DNA of 64,000 nucleotides from CAG-390 sp964384555. GTDB lineage: Bacteria > Bacillota > Clostridia > Oscillospirales > CAG-272. Below, piece by piece: positions 16,326-26,600 of the stretch. The position numbers and the translations under genes were made by a program. The notes under the pieces were generated by a model. The model searched no databases, was not told the DNA's origin, and worked only from the letters and a program-made list of their open reading frames with translations. Numbering within the stretch: position 1 is the first letter of the stretch; each line of letters begins with the position of its first letter. Where the stretch lies: contig CAYLLA010000001.1 in the NCBI GenBank assembly GCA_964384555.1, positions 1 through 64,000 on the forward strand. Reading direction: 5' to 3'.

Positions 16326-17402
16326 ATGAAAAGAACACTGTCTTTAATTCTTGCAATGTTAATGATCCTCATCGTCCTTGCCGGCTGTCAAAACGGCGGT
16401 AACGGCGGCGAAAACACGACCGAACCCCCCACTCAGTCAAAAGATCCTGCCGAATCAAGCAAGGCACCCGCGGAAACGACCAAGGCAAAAGAGCCGGAGA
16501 CCACCAAAGCTCCCGTGGCTACCGATCCTCCGCAGACCGATCCGCCCGAGACCCCCGTACCGCAGATAGCCGATGGTCTTATGGTCATCAACTATGACTT
16601 CGATACTCTCCCCGATACTACCGGTAACGATGCCGTGGCAGCCCTCCTTGGCTGGCAGATCCGCAACAAAGCGGACGGCGCGATCACCGATAATACCACC
16701 GTCTACTCTATTGAGGGCGGCAGACTTAAGCTCGTTAACTATAACGATGGCGCCATTGAGGGTGGTGACTCCTACCTCCTCATCGCAGGTGACGACTACA
16801 TGAAGCCCGCGGCTGTTGGCAGCTACACCATCCAGTATGATGTCAACTACCAGGCAGTATCCAAGCCCGACCGCTATGTTTGCATGATAGCCAACTACGG
16901 CGGCAGCGATATCTACAACAGCTTCCACCTCCGTGCCAGAGGTACCGCCAACAACCAGGTCCGCTTCTCCAGCTGGTCCACATATGATGCCAAGGGCAGT
17001 GATTTCTATGCCGCAGGTACAGACACCGACAGCACAGGCTCCTCTGTCGCCTATAAGCTTTACGGTCTTACATACGACAGCACAGCATCCCCTCTTCTCG
17101 GTAAGGATCTTACCATCAGATGGGTACTGGATGCCGAGGCAGGTCCCTCCGCTTACATTCGCGATAACGCGAACCCCACAGGCGAGTTTGTTTGCGTCTC
17201 CAAGGCCGATGCGGGTGCTACAGGTATGACCTACTGGGGTCTGCTTGACAGCTACGCCATTGCTCTCAAGACCGGCGGTAAGATCGACAGCTATGTTGAC
17301 AATATCAAGGTCTGGACAGGTATAGGCGACGAGCCTCTCGATGCCACCACGACCGCATACGAGAACGCAATTGCCGATTATCTTAAGCAGGTAAAGCAGT
17401 AA
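16326..17402 (+). CDS. Secreted lipoprotein with Thr/Pro-rich linker and jelly-roll-like domain
   Basis: A 358-residue exported lipoprotein with a signal ending in LAGC. A Thr/Pro/Glu-rich spacer (about residues 25-75) precedes a domain rich in Gly/Tyr/Asp and alternating beta-strand patterns, which resembles concanavalin/LamG-like sugar-binding sandwiches. No catalytic motif is recognised, so the likely role is binding at the cell surface. The ATG at 16326 is chosen over the frame's earlier codon because of GGAAAGGAA upstream and because the signal peptide starts there. Codons are unusually uniform and C-rich at third positions, hinting at high expression. Confidence 0.7.
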   Translation: MKRTLSLILAMLMILIVLAGCQNGGNGGENTTEPPTQSKDPAESSKAPAETTKAKEPETTKAPVATDPPQTDPPETPVPQIADGLMVINYDFDTLPDTTGNDAVAALLGWQIRNKADGAITDNTTVYSIEGGRLKLVNYNDGAIEGGDSYLLIAGDDYMKPAAVGSYTIQYDVNYQAVSKPDRYVCMIANYGGSDIYNSFHLRARGTANNQVRFSSWSTYDAKGSDFYAAGTDTDSTGSSVAYKLYGLTYDSTASPLLGKDLTIRWVLDAEAGPSAYIRDNANPTGEFVCVSKADAGATGMTYWGLLDSYAIALKTGGKIDSYVDNIKVWTGIGDEPLDATTTAYENAIADYLKQVKQ

Positions 17403-17441
17403 TCTAAACCAAATACCCGCGGCAGTCTGTCGCGGTGAAAC

Positions 17442-17479
17442 GCCACCCGCCGAGTTATCTCGGCGGGTGGCAAATTTTT
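17442..17479 (+). terminator. Terminator after the lipoprotein
   Basis: A 13-bp perfect stem GCCACCCGCCGAG / CTCGGCGGGTGGC with a TTAT loop, followed by a T run. Confidence 0.9.
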
Positions 17480-17481
17480 AA

Positions 17482-17510
17482 TTGACAACCCACCGCTTAT
17501 GTGGTAAAAT
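17482..17510 (+). promoter_or_regulatory. Promoter for the cpsB-capA pair
   Basis: TTGACA (17482-17487), 17 bp, TAAAAT (17505-17510). Confidence 0.8.
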
Positions 17511-17615
17511 AGTATTTATAAGCGATATGATGTCCGATGAGCGCAAGCTCGGGGCATCTATGCCGAAACTAAAACAAAAACCAAAGCAAGACCGAAAGCA
17601 AGGAGAAAGAGGGGG

Positions 17616-18353
17616 ATGACCATGCAAGAGGGTGCTGTGTATTTTGATCTTCACACGCATATACTTCCGGGGGCGGATCACGGCTCGACCGGGGTCGCGG
17701 ATACCGAGGCGGAGATGAGGGAGCTTTGTGAGCTTGGCGCAGGAATTGCAGTCGCCACGCCTCATTTTTATCCCGCAAAAACGAATATATCAAAATTCCG
17801 TCGCACACGTGCTGCGGCGGCCGCCGAGTTTGAGCGCATTCGCCGCCCGGAGTGGTGCCCCACTTGTCTCGGCGCGGAGGTGGCGGTATGCCCGCATCTT
17901 GAGCGCATGCCGGAGCTTGATGAGCTCTGCATACTCGGCACATCGGTGATGCTGCTTGAAATGCCCTTTGCAAGGTGGGAGGATGATATCCTTGATACCG
18001 TTACCGCCATCCGCGCGGCGGGCTTTAACGTTGTGTTTGCACACCTTGACAGGTATGACCCGGAGGCGGCGGAGGCTCTGTTTGCCTTGGGCATGAAAGG
18101 CCAGCTCAACCTTTCGGCATTGGGCACAAGACTGCCTTGGCGGCGCAAACGACTGCTTGAGTGGGTAGACAGCGGCGATATTATTGCTGTAGGCAGTGAT
18201 ATACATACCGATGCCGTGCGCAATGATCGCTCGCAAATCGTGCGCGGGCTGGCGGCATTGGGGGATGACCGTCTTGACCGCCTAAAGCACACCACGGCCG
18301 AGCTTTTGCGCGGAGCAAAGATATTTGATGTCCGCGCTGGCGGCGCGAGATAA
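17616..18353 (+). CDS. CpsB/YwqE-type PHP-domain tyrosine phosphatase
   Basis: A 245-residue manganese-dependent phosphatase of the CpsB/CapC group, which dephosphorylates bacterial tyrosine kinases that control exopolysaccharide synthesis. The PHP metal motifs are visible: DLHTH near residue 11, ATPHF, GAEV, LLEMP, AHLDRY and SDIH. The usual Asp of the DDG motif (Asp14 in pneumococcal Cps4B) is His here (GADHG), a conservative change for a metal ligand. The next gene is CapA-like, 28 bp away, which supports a surface-polymer role, but no kinase or polymerase is nearby. The start at 17616 follows AGGAG. Confidence 0.88.
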   Translation: MTMQEGAVYFDLHTHILPGADHGSTGVADTEAEMRELCELGAGIAVATPHFYPAKTNISKFRRTRAAAAAEFERIRRPEWCPTCLGAEVAVCPHLERMPELDELCILGTSVMLLEMPFARWEDDILDTVTAIRAAGFNVVFAHLDRYDPEAAEALFALGMKGQLNLSALGTRLPWRRKRLLEWVDSGDIIAVGSDIHTDAVRNDRSQIVRGLAALGDDRLDRLKHTTAELLRGAKIFDVRAGGAR

Positions 18354-18381
18354 AAGGTAAAGGAACAGGGGAAATATCGAA

Positions 18382-19749
18382 TTGCAAAAAAATATAAATA
18401 CCGTATGCCGCTCGGCTGTCGCGCTGATGCTTTTGTTGATTCTGGTGCTGACCGTCTCGGCATGCGCCGGCACATCTGCGGGCGGCACGGATACGACACG
18501 GGGTGAGGCGACAACCGGCGGCCATGAGCCCGACGTGACCGATCCGCCGCAGAGCGGCGATAGCGAAACACAAAAAAACGAGGACAGCACATCGCTGACG
18601 ATTCCCGCCGCGACAGATACTGATGCACCGCCCGCTGAGGATAAGATAATAAGCTTTTTGGCATGCGGCGATAATATCGTCTACCGCCCCGCGGCCTACG
18701 AGGCGGCGGATCGCGCAGTGGAGGGGGGCAGAAAATATAATTTTAAGCCCATATACAAAAATATTGCGGATATGATATCCGCGGCAGATGTTGCGTTTGT
18801 AAACCAAGAGACGGTCATTGCGGGCGCAGAGTACGGTATATCGGGGTATCCCACATTCAATACGCCGGAGGCTATCGCCAATGATCTGGCGGAGCTTGGG
18901 TTTGACGTTGTGTCCCTCGCCAATAACCATATACTCGATATGCGGGAGGCGGGACTGCTCAACACCATAAAATACTGGCGCGACCTGCCTGTACTGACTG
19001 TCGGCGCGTATCTTGACGATGCCGATGCCGCCTCTATCCGCGTGCTGGAGCGGAATGGAGTGAGGATCGCCTTTTTGGCCTACACCTACGGCGCAAACGG
19101 CAGGACGGTGCGCAAGGATTCGCCGCTGATCGTGTCCTTTTATAAAGACCCGGATAAAAATTCTCCGACATACGGCGAGATATATGAGGAAAGACTTGCG
19201 GACGATGTGGCGGCGGCACGCAGTGTGGCCGATGTTGTTGTGGTATCCGTCCACTGGGGAAATGAGGATACGCAAAAGGTCAGCAGTGAGCAAAAAAAGG
19301 TTGCCGCAATACTTTGCGATGCGGGAGCTGATGTGATACTCGGTCACCACCCGCATGTGTTGCAGTCGATAGAGTATATAACAAGCTCGGATGGCACGCA
19401 CAGCACCCTTTGCGCATATTCGCTGGGTAACTTTCTTGGCATGCAGGGGTATGATTACAATGCGCTGGCGGGAATGCTCAGCTTTAATATCAGGGTCGGC
19501 GCGGACGGCGTGAGCACCGAGTGCGTGCGGCTGACTCCTATTGTCTCTTATTTTGAAAAGGATTTTCGTTCAAATGAGATATACCTGCTCTCCGACTTTA
19601 CCGATGAGCTGTGCCAAAAGCACTGCGTGGTACAGCGTGGCGGTGACGGCACGTTTGGCGGCAGGATGACAATGTCCTCCCTCAGATATTATTTAAACAA
19701 CGCGATATCGGATGATTTTTTGGCGGATGAATTTAAGTCTGCATCATAG
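18382..19749 (+). CDS. CapA-family lipoprotein (poly-gamma-glutamate synthesis type)
   Basis: A 455-residue exported protein with a TTG start after an AGGAACAGGGGA site. The signal peptide ends in a VSAC lipobox and a Thr/Asp-rich spacer follows to about residue 90. The CapA metallophosphatase-like domain shows FLACGDN, FVNQET, SLANNHILD, VSVHWG, GHHPHV and YSLGNF. CapA proteins take part in making or handling poly-gamma-glutamate or other capsular polymers. The capBC synthase genes are absent, so substrate and role stay open. The gene is cotranscribed with the CpsB-like phosphatase. Confidence 0.88.
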   Translation: MQKNINTVCRSAVALMLLLILVLTVSACAGTSAGGTDTTRGEATTGGHEPDVTDPPQSGDSETQKNEDSTSLTIPAATDTDAPPAEDKIISFLACGDNIVYRPAAYEAADRAVEGGRKYNFKPIYKNIADMISAADVAFVNQETVIAGAEYGISGYPTFNTPEAIANDLAELGFDVVSLANNHILDMREAGLLNTIKYWRDLPVLTVGAYLDDADAASIRVLERNGVRIAFLAYTYGANGRTVRKDSPLIVSFYKDPDKNSPTYGEIYEERLADDVAAARSVADVVVVSVHWGNEDTQKVSSEQKKVAAILCDAGADVILGHHPHVLQSIEYITSSDGTHSTLCAYSLGNFLGMQGYDYNALAGMLSFNIRVGADGVSTECVRLTPIVSYFEKDFRSNEIYLLSDFTDELCQKHCVVQRGGDGTFGGRMTMSSLRYYLNNAISDDFLADEFKSAS

Positions 19750-19798
19750 TGCTGTTTAGCTTAAGATCAATATAACAATGCAGTAATAATAAAAAATC

Positions 19799-19842
19799 GG
19801 GCTGTCTTTGATGCAAAATGAGCATCAAGGACAGCCTTTTTT
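19799..19842. terminator. Terminator between capA-like and addA
   Basis: GGCTGTCTTTGATGC pairs with GCATCAAGGACAGCC, with a T run on the plus side and a T-rich tail on the minus side. It serves two convergent genes. Confidence 0.85.
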
Positions 19843-19886
19843 GTGTTATTGGATCTTATTTCGTGGATATTAATTTGCCGTGTGTC

Positions 19887-22800
19887 CTATCGGAGCGGAA
19901 CCTCTATCGTGTCACCGAGGGCGAGCGAATATATCAGCACTCGGTCAGGTCGGTGTCCCGCTATCGCCTCAAGCGCGGCGGCATAATAGGTCAGCTGTTC
20001 AGCATGTGCGGCGCAAAGACGGCGTGCGGCAAGTGCCGGATCCGCAATCTCGCGGCGGCTCAACCTGTCGGTCTTGTAATCGCAAAGCACAAGACGACCG
20101 CAGGAGTCGGTAAAAAATAGGTCTATAACGCCCTGCACCAGTATCCGCTCACTCACAAGCTCGCGCGCTATCGTCTCGTCCGTTGTAAATCTTTCGGCGG
20201 GGAGGTAGATATTAAAGCGTTGCTCGCGGTAAAGCTTGGGCGCTTTTTTTATTTCCTCAAAAAGACGGCTGTTTGAAAACGCCCGCAACTCGTCTCGCCT
20301 CAAAAGCTCGGTGTCGCGAGGGGCTATAAAACCAAGTGTCTGCATTCTTTCGGCCTCGCGGTCGATGGCGGCCGCAGTGCCGTCAAGTGCCGCAAAGTCG
20401 CAAAACTGCAAAAACAGGTGCGTAGCAGTGCCTTTTTGCGCCGCAGTGCGTGCGCTGTCGGCCTCGGTTTTGTCATCTTCATTCATCATAAAGGACGGCA
20501 CACGTGTCCGCTTTGGTTCTGTCGCCTCCGTCATGCCGTTGCCATGAGTATCGGTATCGTCTTTGGCAGCGATGGGAGGTGATTGCAGCCCAAAGGACGG
20601 TGCGGTATCCGCGAGGGTGGGGAGCGCCTGCATATCATCGTCAAGTGCCGATGGCGAGAGCCGCGAGACCGAAAGCTTTGCGGGCAGTGCGGATATGTGC
20701 GCGTGCGGATAGCGGTATTCTATCCGCGCGCGTAACCGTTTTGCAAGCTCGTGTGTGTCTATGGCGGCATCGTTGCTGTCCTGTACGCGGTCGGCAAGCG
20801 TCACGCTTTTGATATCCGCGCCCTTTACCACGCTGATGCGGCAAAAATCATCTGTCTTTTTGCCGTGCAGTGCGGTGAGTATCTGTACTATACTGCTCGG
20901 CGCGGTCAGTATCGAGGCTCGTCCGCCGCGCTCCGCCCGCCGCTCGGCATCAGAAAGCAATTTGTCGCTTCCGCCCCTGCCGCACTTGGCGGTTATTATC
21001 AGCCGTTCCTTGGCGCGTGTCAGCGCAACATAAAGCACGCGCAGTTCTTCCTCGGCGGAAAGTGCCACCTCGTGTTCCGCAACGGCATGCCGCATGGGCG
21101 TGTCAAGCTTGGTCAGTCCATCAGCTCCCGCCAGCCGCATGCCCATACCCGCATCCGGTGAATAGCAAAGATCCTGCGCGGCATCACGGCGGTTGAATCT
21201 GCTGCCAAGCCCTACAATAAACACGGTGGGGAACTCAAGCCCCTTTGATTTATGTATCGTCATGACGGATACCGCACCGCGGGCTGAGGATGCATCCGAT
21301 TCTATCTTCACTCCGTCACTTATCATGCCGTTGATATAGGTAACGAACTCCGAAAGACCGCGGAAGGTACTGCCCTCAAAACGCCTTGCGTATTCGTAAA
21401 GTCGGCGCAGGTTTGCCCTGCGTGCCGTGGGCGGCAGGCCGGAGCGACTGCCGTCAGAACCCGAGTACATAAGCGCCGTAGTGTCTGCATATATGCGGCG
21501 TATCAGCTTGTCCGCAGGCATGGCCTCGGCGTAGGCGCGCCAGTCCGCAAGGCGTACAAGGGTCGAGCGACATTTTGCCGCAAGGTCACCGTCCCGCCCC
21601 TCCTCGGCATAGCTCGTAAGGGCATCAAAAAGCGATATGTGCTCCCCGGATGTTTTTATCTTGACCATATCCGAAAGGTTAAGACCGAATATGGGTGAGC
21701 GCAAAGCACCTGCCAGCGGTATGTCCCTTTGCGGGTTATCCACCGCCGATAGCATGCTTACGAACATAAGCACCTCCGGGTCGGCAAAAAGGTCCTCACC
21801 AACGCTGTTTGCGGCGGGAATGCCAAGTGCGGTGAGCGCACGCACCACACCCGCGGCAAAGCTTTTGGAGCGGGAGAGTACCGCAATGCTCCCCGGGTCC
21901 TCGCCCGCGGCTATCATCTCGGCAATGCGGGAGGTGACATAGCGCACCTCGGCATCGTCATCGCTCGCCGCGCCGTCGCAGTCATCGCCATTGCCATTGC
22001 CATTGCCATTACCTGTTGTGTCGCCGTTATCGGTCGCGGTCAGCGTTTCGGCCTTGGCATCGGAGTCGGCATTTTCTATCAGCACCACCTCGGCGGGCAC
22101 GCCGCCATCGTCCCCACGTGCAAATACGAGATCATCCTCTGCGCGGTAGCCTATGCCGTGCGGGCGGGGGGAGTCCTCCGAGACGGAGAAAAGATAGGAT
22201 GATACCGTGTTGGCAAAGTCAACGATCGACCGCGAACAGCGAAAGTTTTCGGACATATATATCGCTCCGGGTGCCGTGTTTGCCTCATTCTGCTCCGCGG
22301 TGGGATCGATCGTCTCAAAACGGCGGCGATAGTCGGCGAATATCGATGGCTCGGCACCTCTGAAAGCGTAAATGCTCTGCTTTATATCGCCAACCATAAA
22401 CAGATCCCGCCCGTTTGATATGGCGCGGAATATCTCATCCTGCACCGAGTCGGTATCCTGGTATTCGTCAACAAATATTTCGGTAAAGCGGTCGCGCCAC
22501 TCAAGCGCCAACTCGGTGGGCTGACCGTCGGGTGATATCAAAAGCGTGTGCGCATATCTGCGGATATCTGCAAAATCGCAAACACCACGCGCCTTTTTTT
22601 CACTGTCAAGCTGTTCGCCGTAGCTCAGGAGTATCCGCGAGAGTGCGCGAAGCAGCCTTGCAGTATCGCGCTGTGCGGCGCGTATCTCGTCCGGTGACAT
22701 TGCAAAATATCGCCGCCCCATGTCGCGTATCTGCCGCTTCATTTCAGTACGGAATTTTGCTATCTCATCGGCTCGCGGTGTTTTTGTGCCGCGCTTAAAG

Positions 22801-23660
22801 GCCGGCAGGCGGGCGAGATCGAATTCCTCAAACCCGCGGCGCAGGGCGGCCTCGTCCGCGGCGTTGACCGCACCGAGCAGGCCGCTGATAGTCTCGATAT
22901 CAGACTCTATCACCGCATCGTATTTTGCAGGGTAGCTCTCGTCCCCCGCCACCTCGTTGTGGATATCCTCCAGTGTGCGGCGCACATCCTCAAGCTTGTC
23001 ATATATCAGATTCACGGCGCACCTGCCGGCGCGGCTCTCTGTAAACTCTCCCTCTGCCTCACGCTCAAGCCTGTCTGCCTCGTCTGCGGGGGTGTTCCAC
23101 CCGCGCGGCATGCTGTCAAGCCGCGCGGCAAGGGGGATGAGCACCTCGGCGAGCCGTTGGTCGCCGCGTGCGGTGGTGAGCGAGCAGGCAAGCTGTGATA
23201 TGTCAGGGTCGCCGGCTATCATGCCGTCTATCGTTCGTTGCATGCATTCGCGTTGCATTGCCAAAAGCTCGCCTGCATCTGCCAAGCGCAGGGATGCCGA
23301 AATGCCGAGACGGTTAAAATTCTCACGCACTACATCAAGATAAAATGCATCTATCGTGCAGATCCGTGCGCCCGCCACTGCTACCAACTGATTGGATAGG
23401 TGGGTGTTATCCGGGTCATCGCTCAGTGCCGCGGAGAGCGCCGCGCTTATCCTTGTGCGAAGCTCGCCCGCCGCCGCGCGGGTAAAGGTCACTATAAGCA
23501 TCCGCGATATATCTGCGGGGTGATCTTTGTTTGTAAGCTCGCTGATTATCCTTTCGGTAAGGGTGGCGGTCTTGCCCGACCCCGCCGCGGCGGATATCAG
23601 CAGTGTGCGGCCGTGTGTATCTATTGCCGCACGTTGTGAAGTTGTAAATCTTACAGCCAT
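19887..23660 (-). CDS. addA: ATP-dependent helicase/nuclease subunit A
   Basis: The large subunit of AddAB, which resects double-strand breaks for RecA recombination. The 1257-residue protein is a UvrD-like helicase with Walker A AGSGKT (26-31), the motif II segment VDEYQDTDSVQDE, LYVALTRAKERL near the helicase C-terminus, and a RecB-type nuclease domain ending in LCDYKTD. A Gly-Asn repeat followed by acidic residues (coding DNA about 21,965-22,020) interrupts the helicase region and looks like a flexible insert. The start lies 18 bp after addB, so the two are cotranscribed. Confidence 0.96.
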   Translation of the reverse strand: MAVRFTTSQRAAIDTHGRTLLISAAAGSGKTATLTERIISELTNKDHPADISRMLIVTFTRAAAGELRTRISAALSAALSDDPDNTHLSNQLVAVAGARICTIDAFYLDVVRENFNRLGISASLRLADAGELLAMQRECMQRTIDGMIAGDPDISQLACSLTTARGDQRLAEVLIPLAARLDSMPRGWNTPADEADRLEREAEGEFTESRAGRCAVNLIYDKLEDVRRTLEDIHNEVAGDESYPAKYDAVIESDIETISGLLGAVNAADEAALRRGFEEFDLARLPAFKRGTKTPRADEIAKFRTEMKRQIRDMGRRYFAMSPDEIRAAQRDTARLLRALSRILLSYGEQLDSEKKARGVCDFADIRRYAHTLLISPDGQPTELALEWRDRFTEIFVDEYQDTDSVQDEIFRAISNGRDLFMVGDIKQSIYAFRGAEPSIFADYRRRFETIDPTAEQNEANTAPGAIYMSENFRCSRSIVDFANTVSSYLFSVSEDSPRPHGIGYRAEDDLVFARGDDGGVPAEVVLIENADSDAKAETLTATDNGDTTGNGNGNGNGDDCDGAASDDDAEVRYVTSRIAEMIAAGEDPGSIAVLSRSKSFAAGVVRALTALGIPAANSVGEDLFADPEVLMFVSMLSAVDNPQRDIPLAGALRSPIFGLNLSDMVKIKTSGEHISLFDALTSYAEEGRDGDLAAKCRSTLVRLADWRAYAEAMPADKLIRRIYADTTALMYSGSDGSRSGLPPTARRANLRRLYEYARRFEGSTFRGLSEFVTYINGMISDGVKIESDASSARGAVSVMTIHKSKGLEFPTVFIVGLGSRFNRRDAAQDLCYSPDAGMGMRLAGADGLTKLDTPMRHAVAEHEVALSAEEELRVLYVALTRAKERLIITAKCGRGGSDKLLSDAERRAERGGRASILTAPSSIVQILTALHGKKTDDFCRISVVKGADIKSVTLADRVQDSNDAAIDTHELAKRLRARIEYRYPHAHISALPAKLSVSRLSPSALDDDMQALPTLADTAPSFGLQSPPIAAKDDTDTHGNGMTEATEPKRTRVPSFMMNEDDKTEADSARTAAQKGTATHLFLQFCDFAALDGTAAAIDREAERMQTLGFIAPRDTELLRRDELRAFSNSRLFEEIKKAPKLYREQRFNIYLPAERFTTDETIARELVSERILVQGVIDLFFTDSCGRLVLCDYKTDRLSRREIADPALAARRLCAAHAEQLTYYAAALEAIAGHRPDRVLIYSLALGDTIEVPLR

Positions 23661-23678
23661 TTGTTCCTCGTTTCTGCC

Positions 23679-26600
23679 TTACGTCCTGTGCTTTGAACGG
23701 CAAACGGCAAAAAACTTGCAATAGTTGCAGGGGTGGCGGTCGCTGTCGCTGTCGATAGCTACAGGCAGGGCATATGCCATGCCGGAGCGCATCCTGCACG
23801 CAATGTCTGATATCGTCCCCTCAAGCTCCGCAAACACGGCGGTGAGCGCATCGCGGTCTATCAGCGCATCGGATGGCGTGCCGTCCGATTTGAATTTCGC
23901 TCCCTGCATATAGTGCGTATCGCGCGTGCGGCTGATGGCATCAAGCACCTCATCCTCATTGACCACAAGGCCGGAGCGGGTTATCTTGTCGCGTGACATA
24001 CGCTCTGCCTCCTCCGCGCTCATGGGGCGGTCCAGTGCCTGTGGGGTGATATTTGATGAAAGATAGGTCACCGCGGCCGGCTGACCGCAAAGCATGGCCG
24101 CCGTATTTCCGCCAACATTGCGATATCCGTCGGCGCGGGCGGAGCTTTTATCTGTCAGCGCGTAAAGATATATAAGCAGCTGCAGGTCCAGCCCGCGTCG
24201 CGCATCCGCAAGTGAGAATTTGCGCTCCCCGGTCTTGTAATCCACCACTCTTATAAGTCTGCGCCCGTCCGGCGCGGTGGCCGAATCCACCCTGTCCGCC
24301 TTGCCGTTTAAAACAACGCGTGCGCCGTCCGGCAGTTTAAATTCGGGGGAGGGCACAGCCCGCGGATCTTTGCCGCCTATCTTGACCTCAAATGCCTCGG
24401 GGCGGAAACTGCCGCCCGCAAATTCGCCAAAGATATCGGCTATCAACACCTCGGCTATCCTGCCAAGGCGGGATACCGTGTGCTTTATGTGCGGCGTGAG
24501 TGCGCTCTCGCCGAAAAGTGAAAGGTAGCTTTTTATTATGTCGTCAAGCAGCTCGCGCGAGCTTTTGGGATCCGGCGGCGCATCAAAACCGCCGTTTTTG
24601 GAAGCGTTAAGCAGATATTTTTCAAGCACGTGGTGAATGAACGTTCCCATCCCCGCGGCATTGAATTCAACTCGCACGCCGTCGTCAAGTCTTAATATAT
24701 TTTTAAGGTAATAGCTGTAGGGACAGCTCACGAACGCCTCGATCTTTGATTGCGAAAGCTCCATGCGCTCGCCAAAGACCTCTCGCGCCTGCGCGGCGGG
24801 TATGCTCTCGTGGACTGCACCAAGCGGGGTGAGTATCTTTTTCTGCTCTGCCTCAAAGTCGCCGTCTCCAGCAAAGCAAAGGCGTATCGCACCGGCAAGT
24901 GGTGTACCAAGGCAAAACGGCAGGTATTCAAGTGCCGTCCTGCGGCTCCAAATGCGGTCGGCGGTAGAGAGGTCTGACTCTCTTTTTGGCTTTATGTAGT
25001 CAAAAAGCGCGGCGGTGCGCAGAAATGCGGATGATGGGCGGCAGGATGAACCCACGGCATCCGTCTCATGCGTAAACAGGCAAAGCCTTTCTGTTGGCGT
25101 GGATACGGCACGCAAAAGATAAAACATCTCGTCGGACACCTGTGTGTCACGCCCGGAGGAGATCGGCATATCAAGGTCGGAGAGCACCTCGCGGTCACGC
25201 TCGGAGAGTAAACTTCCGGATCGCGGTGTGGCGGGGAATTCCCCCTCAACAAGCCCCAAAAGCAGGGCGCAGCGGCGTTCTCCCGCGCGAAGCATGTTGG
25301 CAGAGCCTATCATTATCTCGTCACAGCCGGAGGGTATGCTGCCTATCTCCGCCGCATCAAAGGCCAACCGCAGTGCGGAGGCAAGCGTTTGTATATCGGG
25401 CTTTTGCTTTGTGCGGACGGTATGCGCCGTCGCGCTGTCATGCTCCTTGCCGCTATCCTCGGCGGTATCCGGAACGGTTGCGGCGGTCGTGCTTTCCTCA
25501 TTGACACCACTGCCGTCAAAAACATCGCAGATGCACTCAAGCGCATCGATGGCGGAATCTATCAGCCGCTCTGTAACATCGGCCTCGCGCCGCCGCCTCT
25601 CTCGCCGCTCTCGCTCGGCTATCGCGGCCAGTGTTTCGGGAACTTTCGCATCCTCTATGTACTGCCATATCGCGCGGCAGACCTCGCTTGTGCTCTCCGC
25701 GGCCTCAATTGCGGCAAAAAGGGGAACAAGCCTCTCGCGCAGCCATTCGCGAACAGCGTTTGCACGCGCCAGTATCTCCTCGCCGCGTGCGGTGCGGCGG
25801 TCGGCAAAGCCGTCGGGATTCATGTTCCACGGCTCGTCCGACCAAAATGCGCGCCCGTGGATATTCCATTTTTCGGCGTAGCTTTCAAAAAGGTCGGCAT
25901 CCCTTGGTGATATCCCCAAAAGACCCGTCTTTATATGCGCCACAACATCCTCGCGCCGCCAACCGAGCGCATGTATACGCAGTGCCGAAAGTATCAGCCG
26001 CGCCAGCGGTCGAGTTGAAAAGCCTGTTTTTTCGGAGATAAAATAGGGCAGACCAAGCTTCTCAAGGGATGTGTCTATCACACCGCGATATTTTTCGGCA
26101 TCGCGTGCGATGATAACGATATCGCGACAGCGCGCCCCCTCCATCAAAAGCTCCTTTATCCGTGCCGCCGCCATGTCACACTCGGAGTAGGGATCGGCGG
26201 CAGAGTAAAGCTCAACATGCCCGCGTTCCTCTTCCGGTATCTCGGCGATCACCCGCTCCCCCGCAAATTGGCGGGATATGGCCAAAAGCTCGCTGTTTTT
26301 GGCGCGGCGGTTGTCCCCAAGGCTGATGAGCGCGGGGTCGATCCCCATGGCAGAGGCATCACGGCGAAGCCGCTTTGAGCTTTCGGCAGAGGAGAGCGCA
26401 TATATCGAGCGGTCTCGCGGTGAGGCGATGGGAATGGTTATGACCACCTCATCCGCCTGCCTCATTATAAGCTTTATTATGTTGTGCTCCTGTCCGGTAA
26501 AGCTGGAAAATGAATCGATATATACCGACATGCCGCCAAAGTACGGCTCGCGGGAGACCGACTCGGCAAGGCGTGAAAGATCGTCATCCGAGTCGGAGTA

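Noticed and set aside
17527..17619. Short Lys/Gln-rich frame that overlaps the start of the CpsB-like gene
   Set aside because: About 30 codons ending in an ATGA overlap, which could suggest translational coupling, but it has no ribosome site and its sequence is low-complexity.
18181..19401. 406-codon minus-strand frame opposite the cpsB and capA-like genes
   Set aside because: Shadow of two recognised genes; no start signal.
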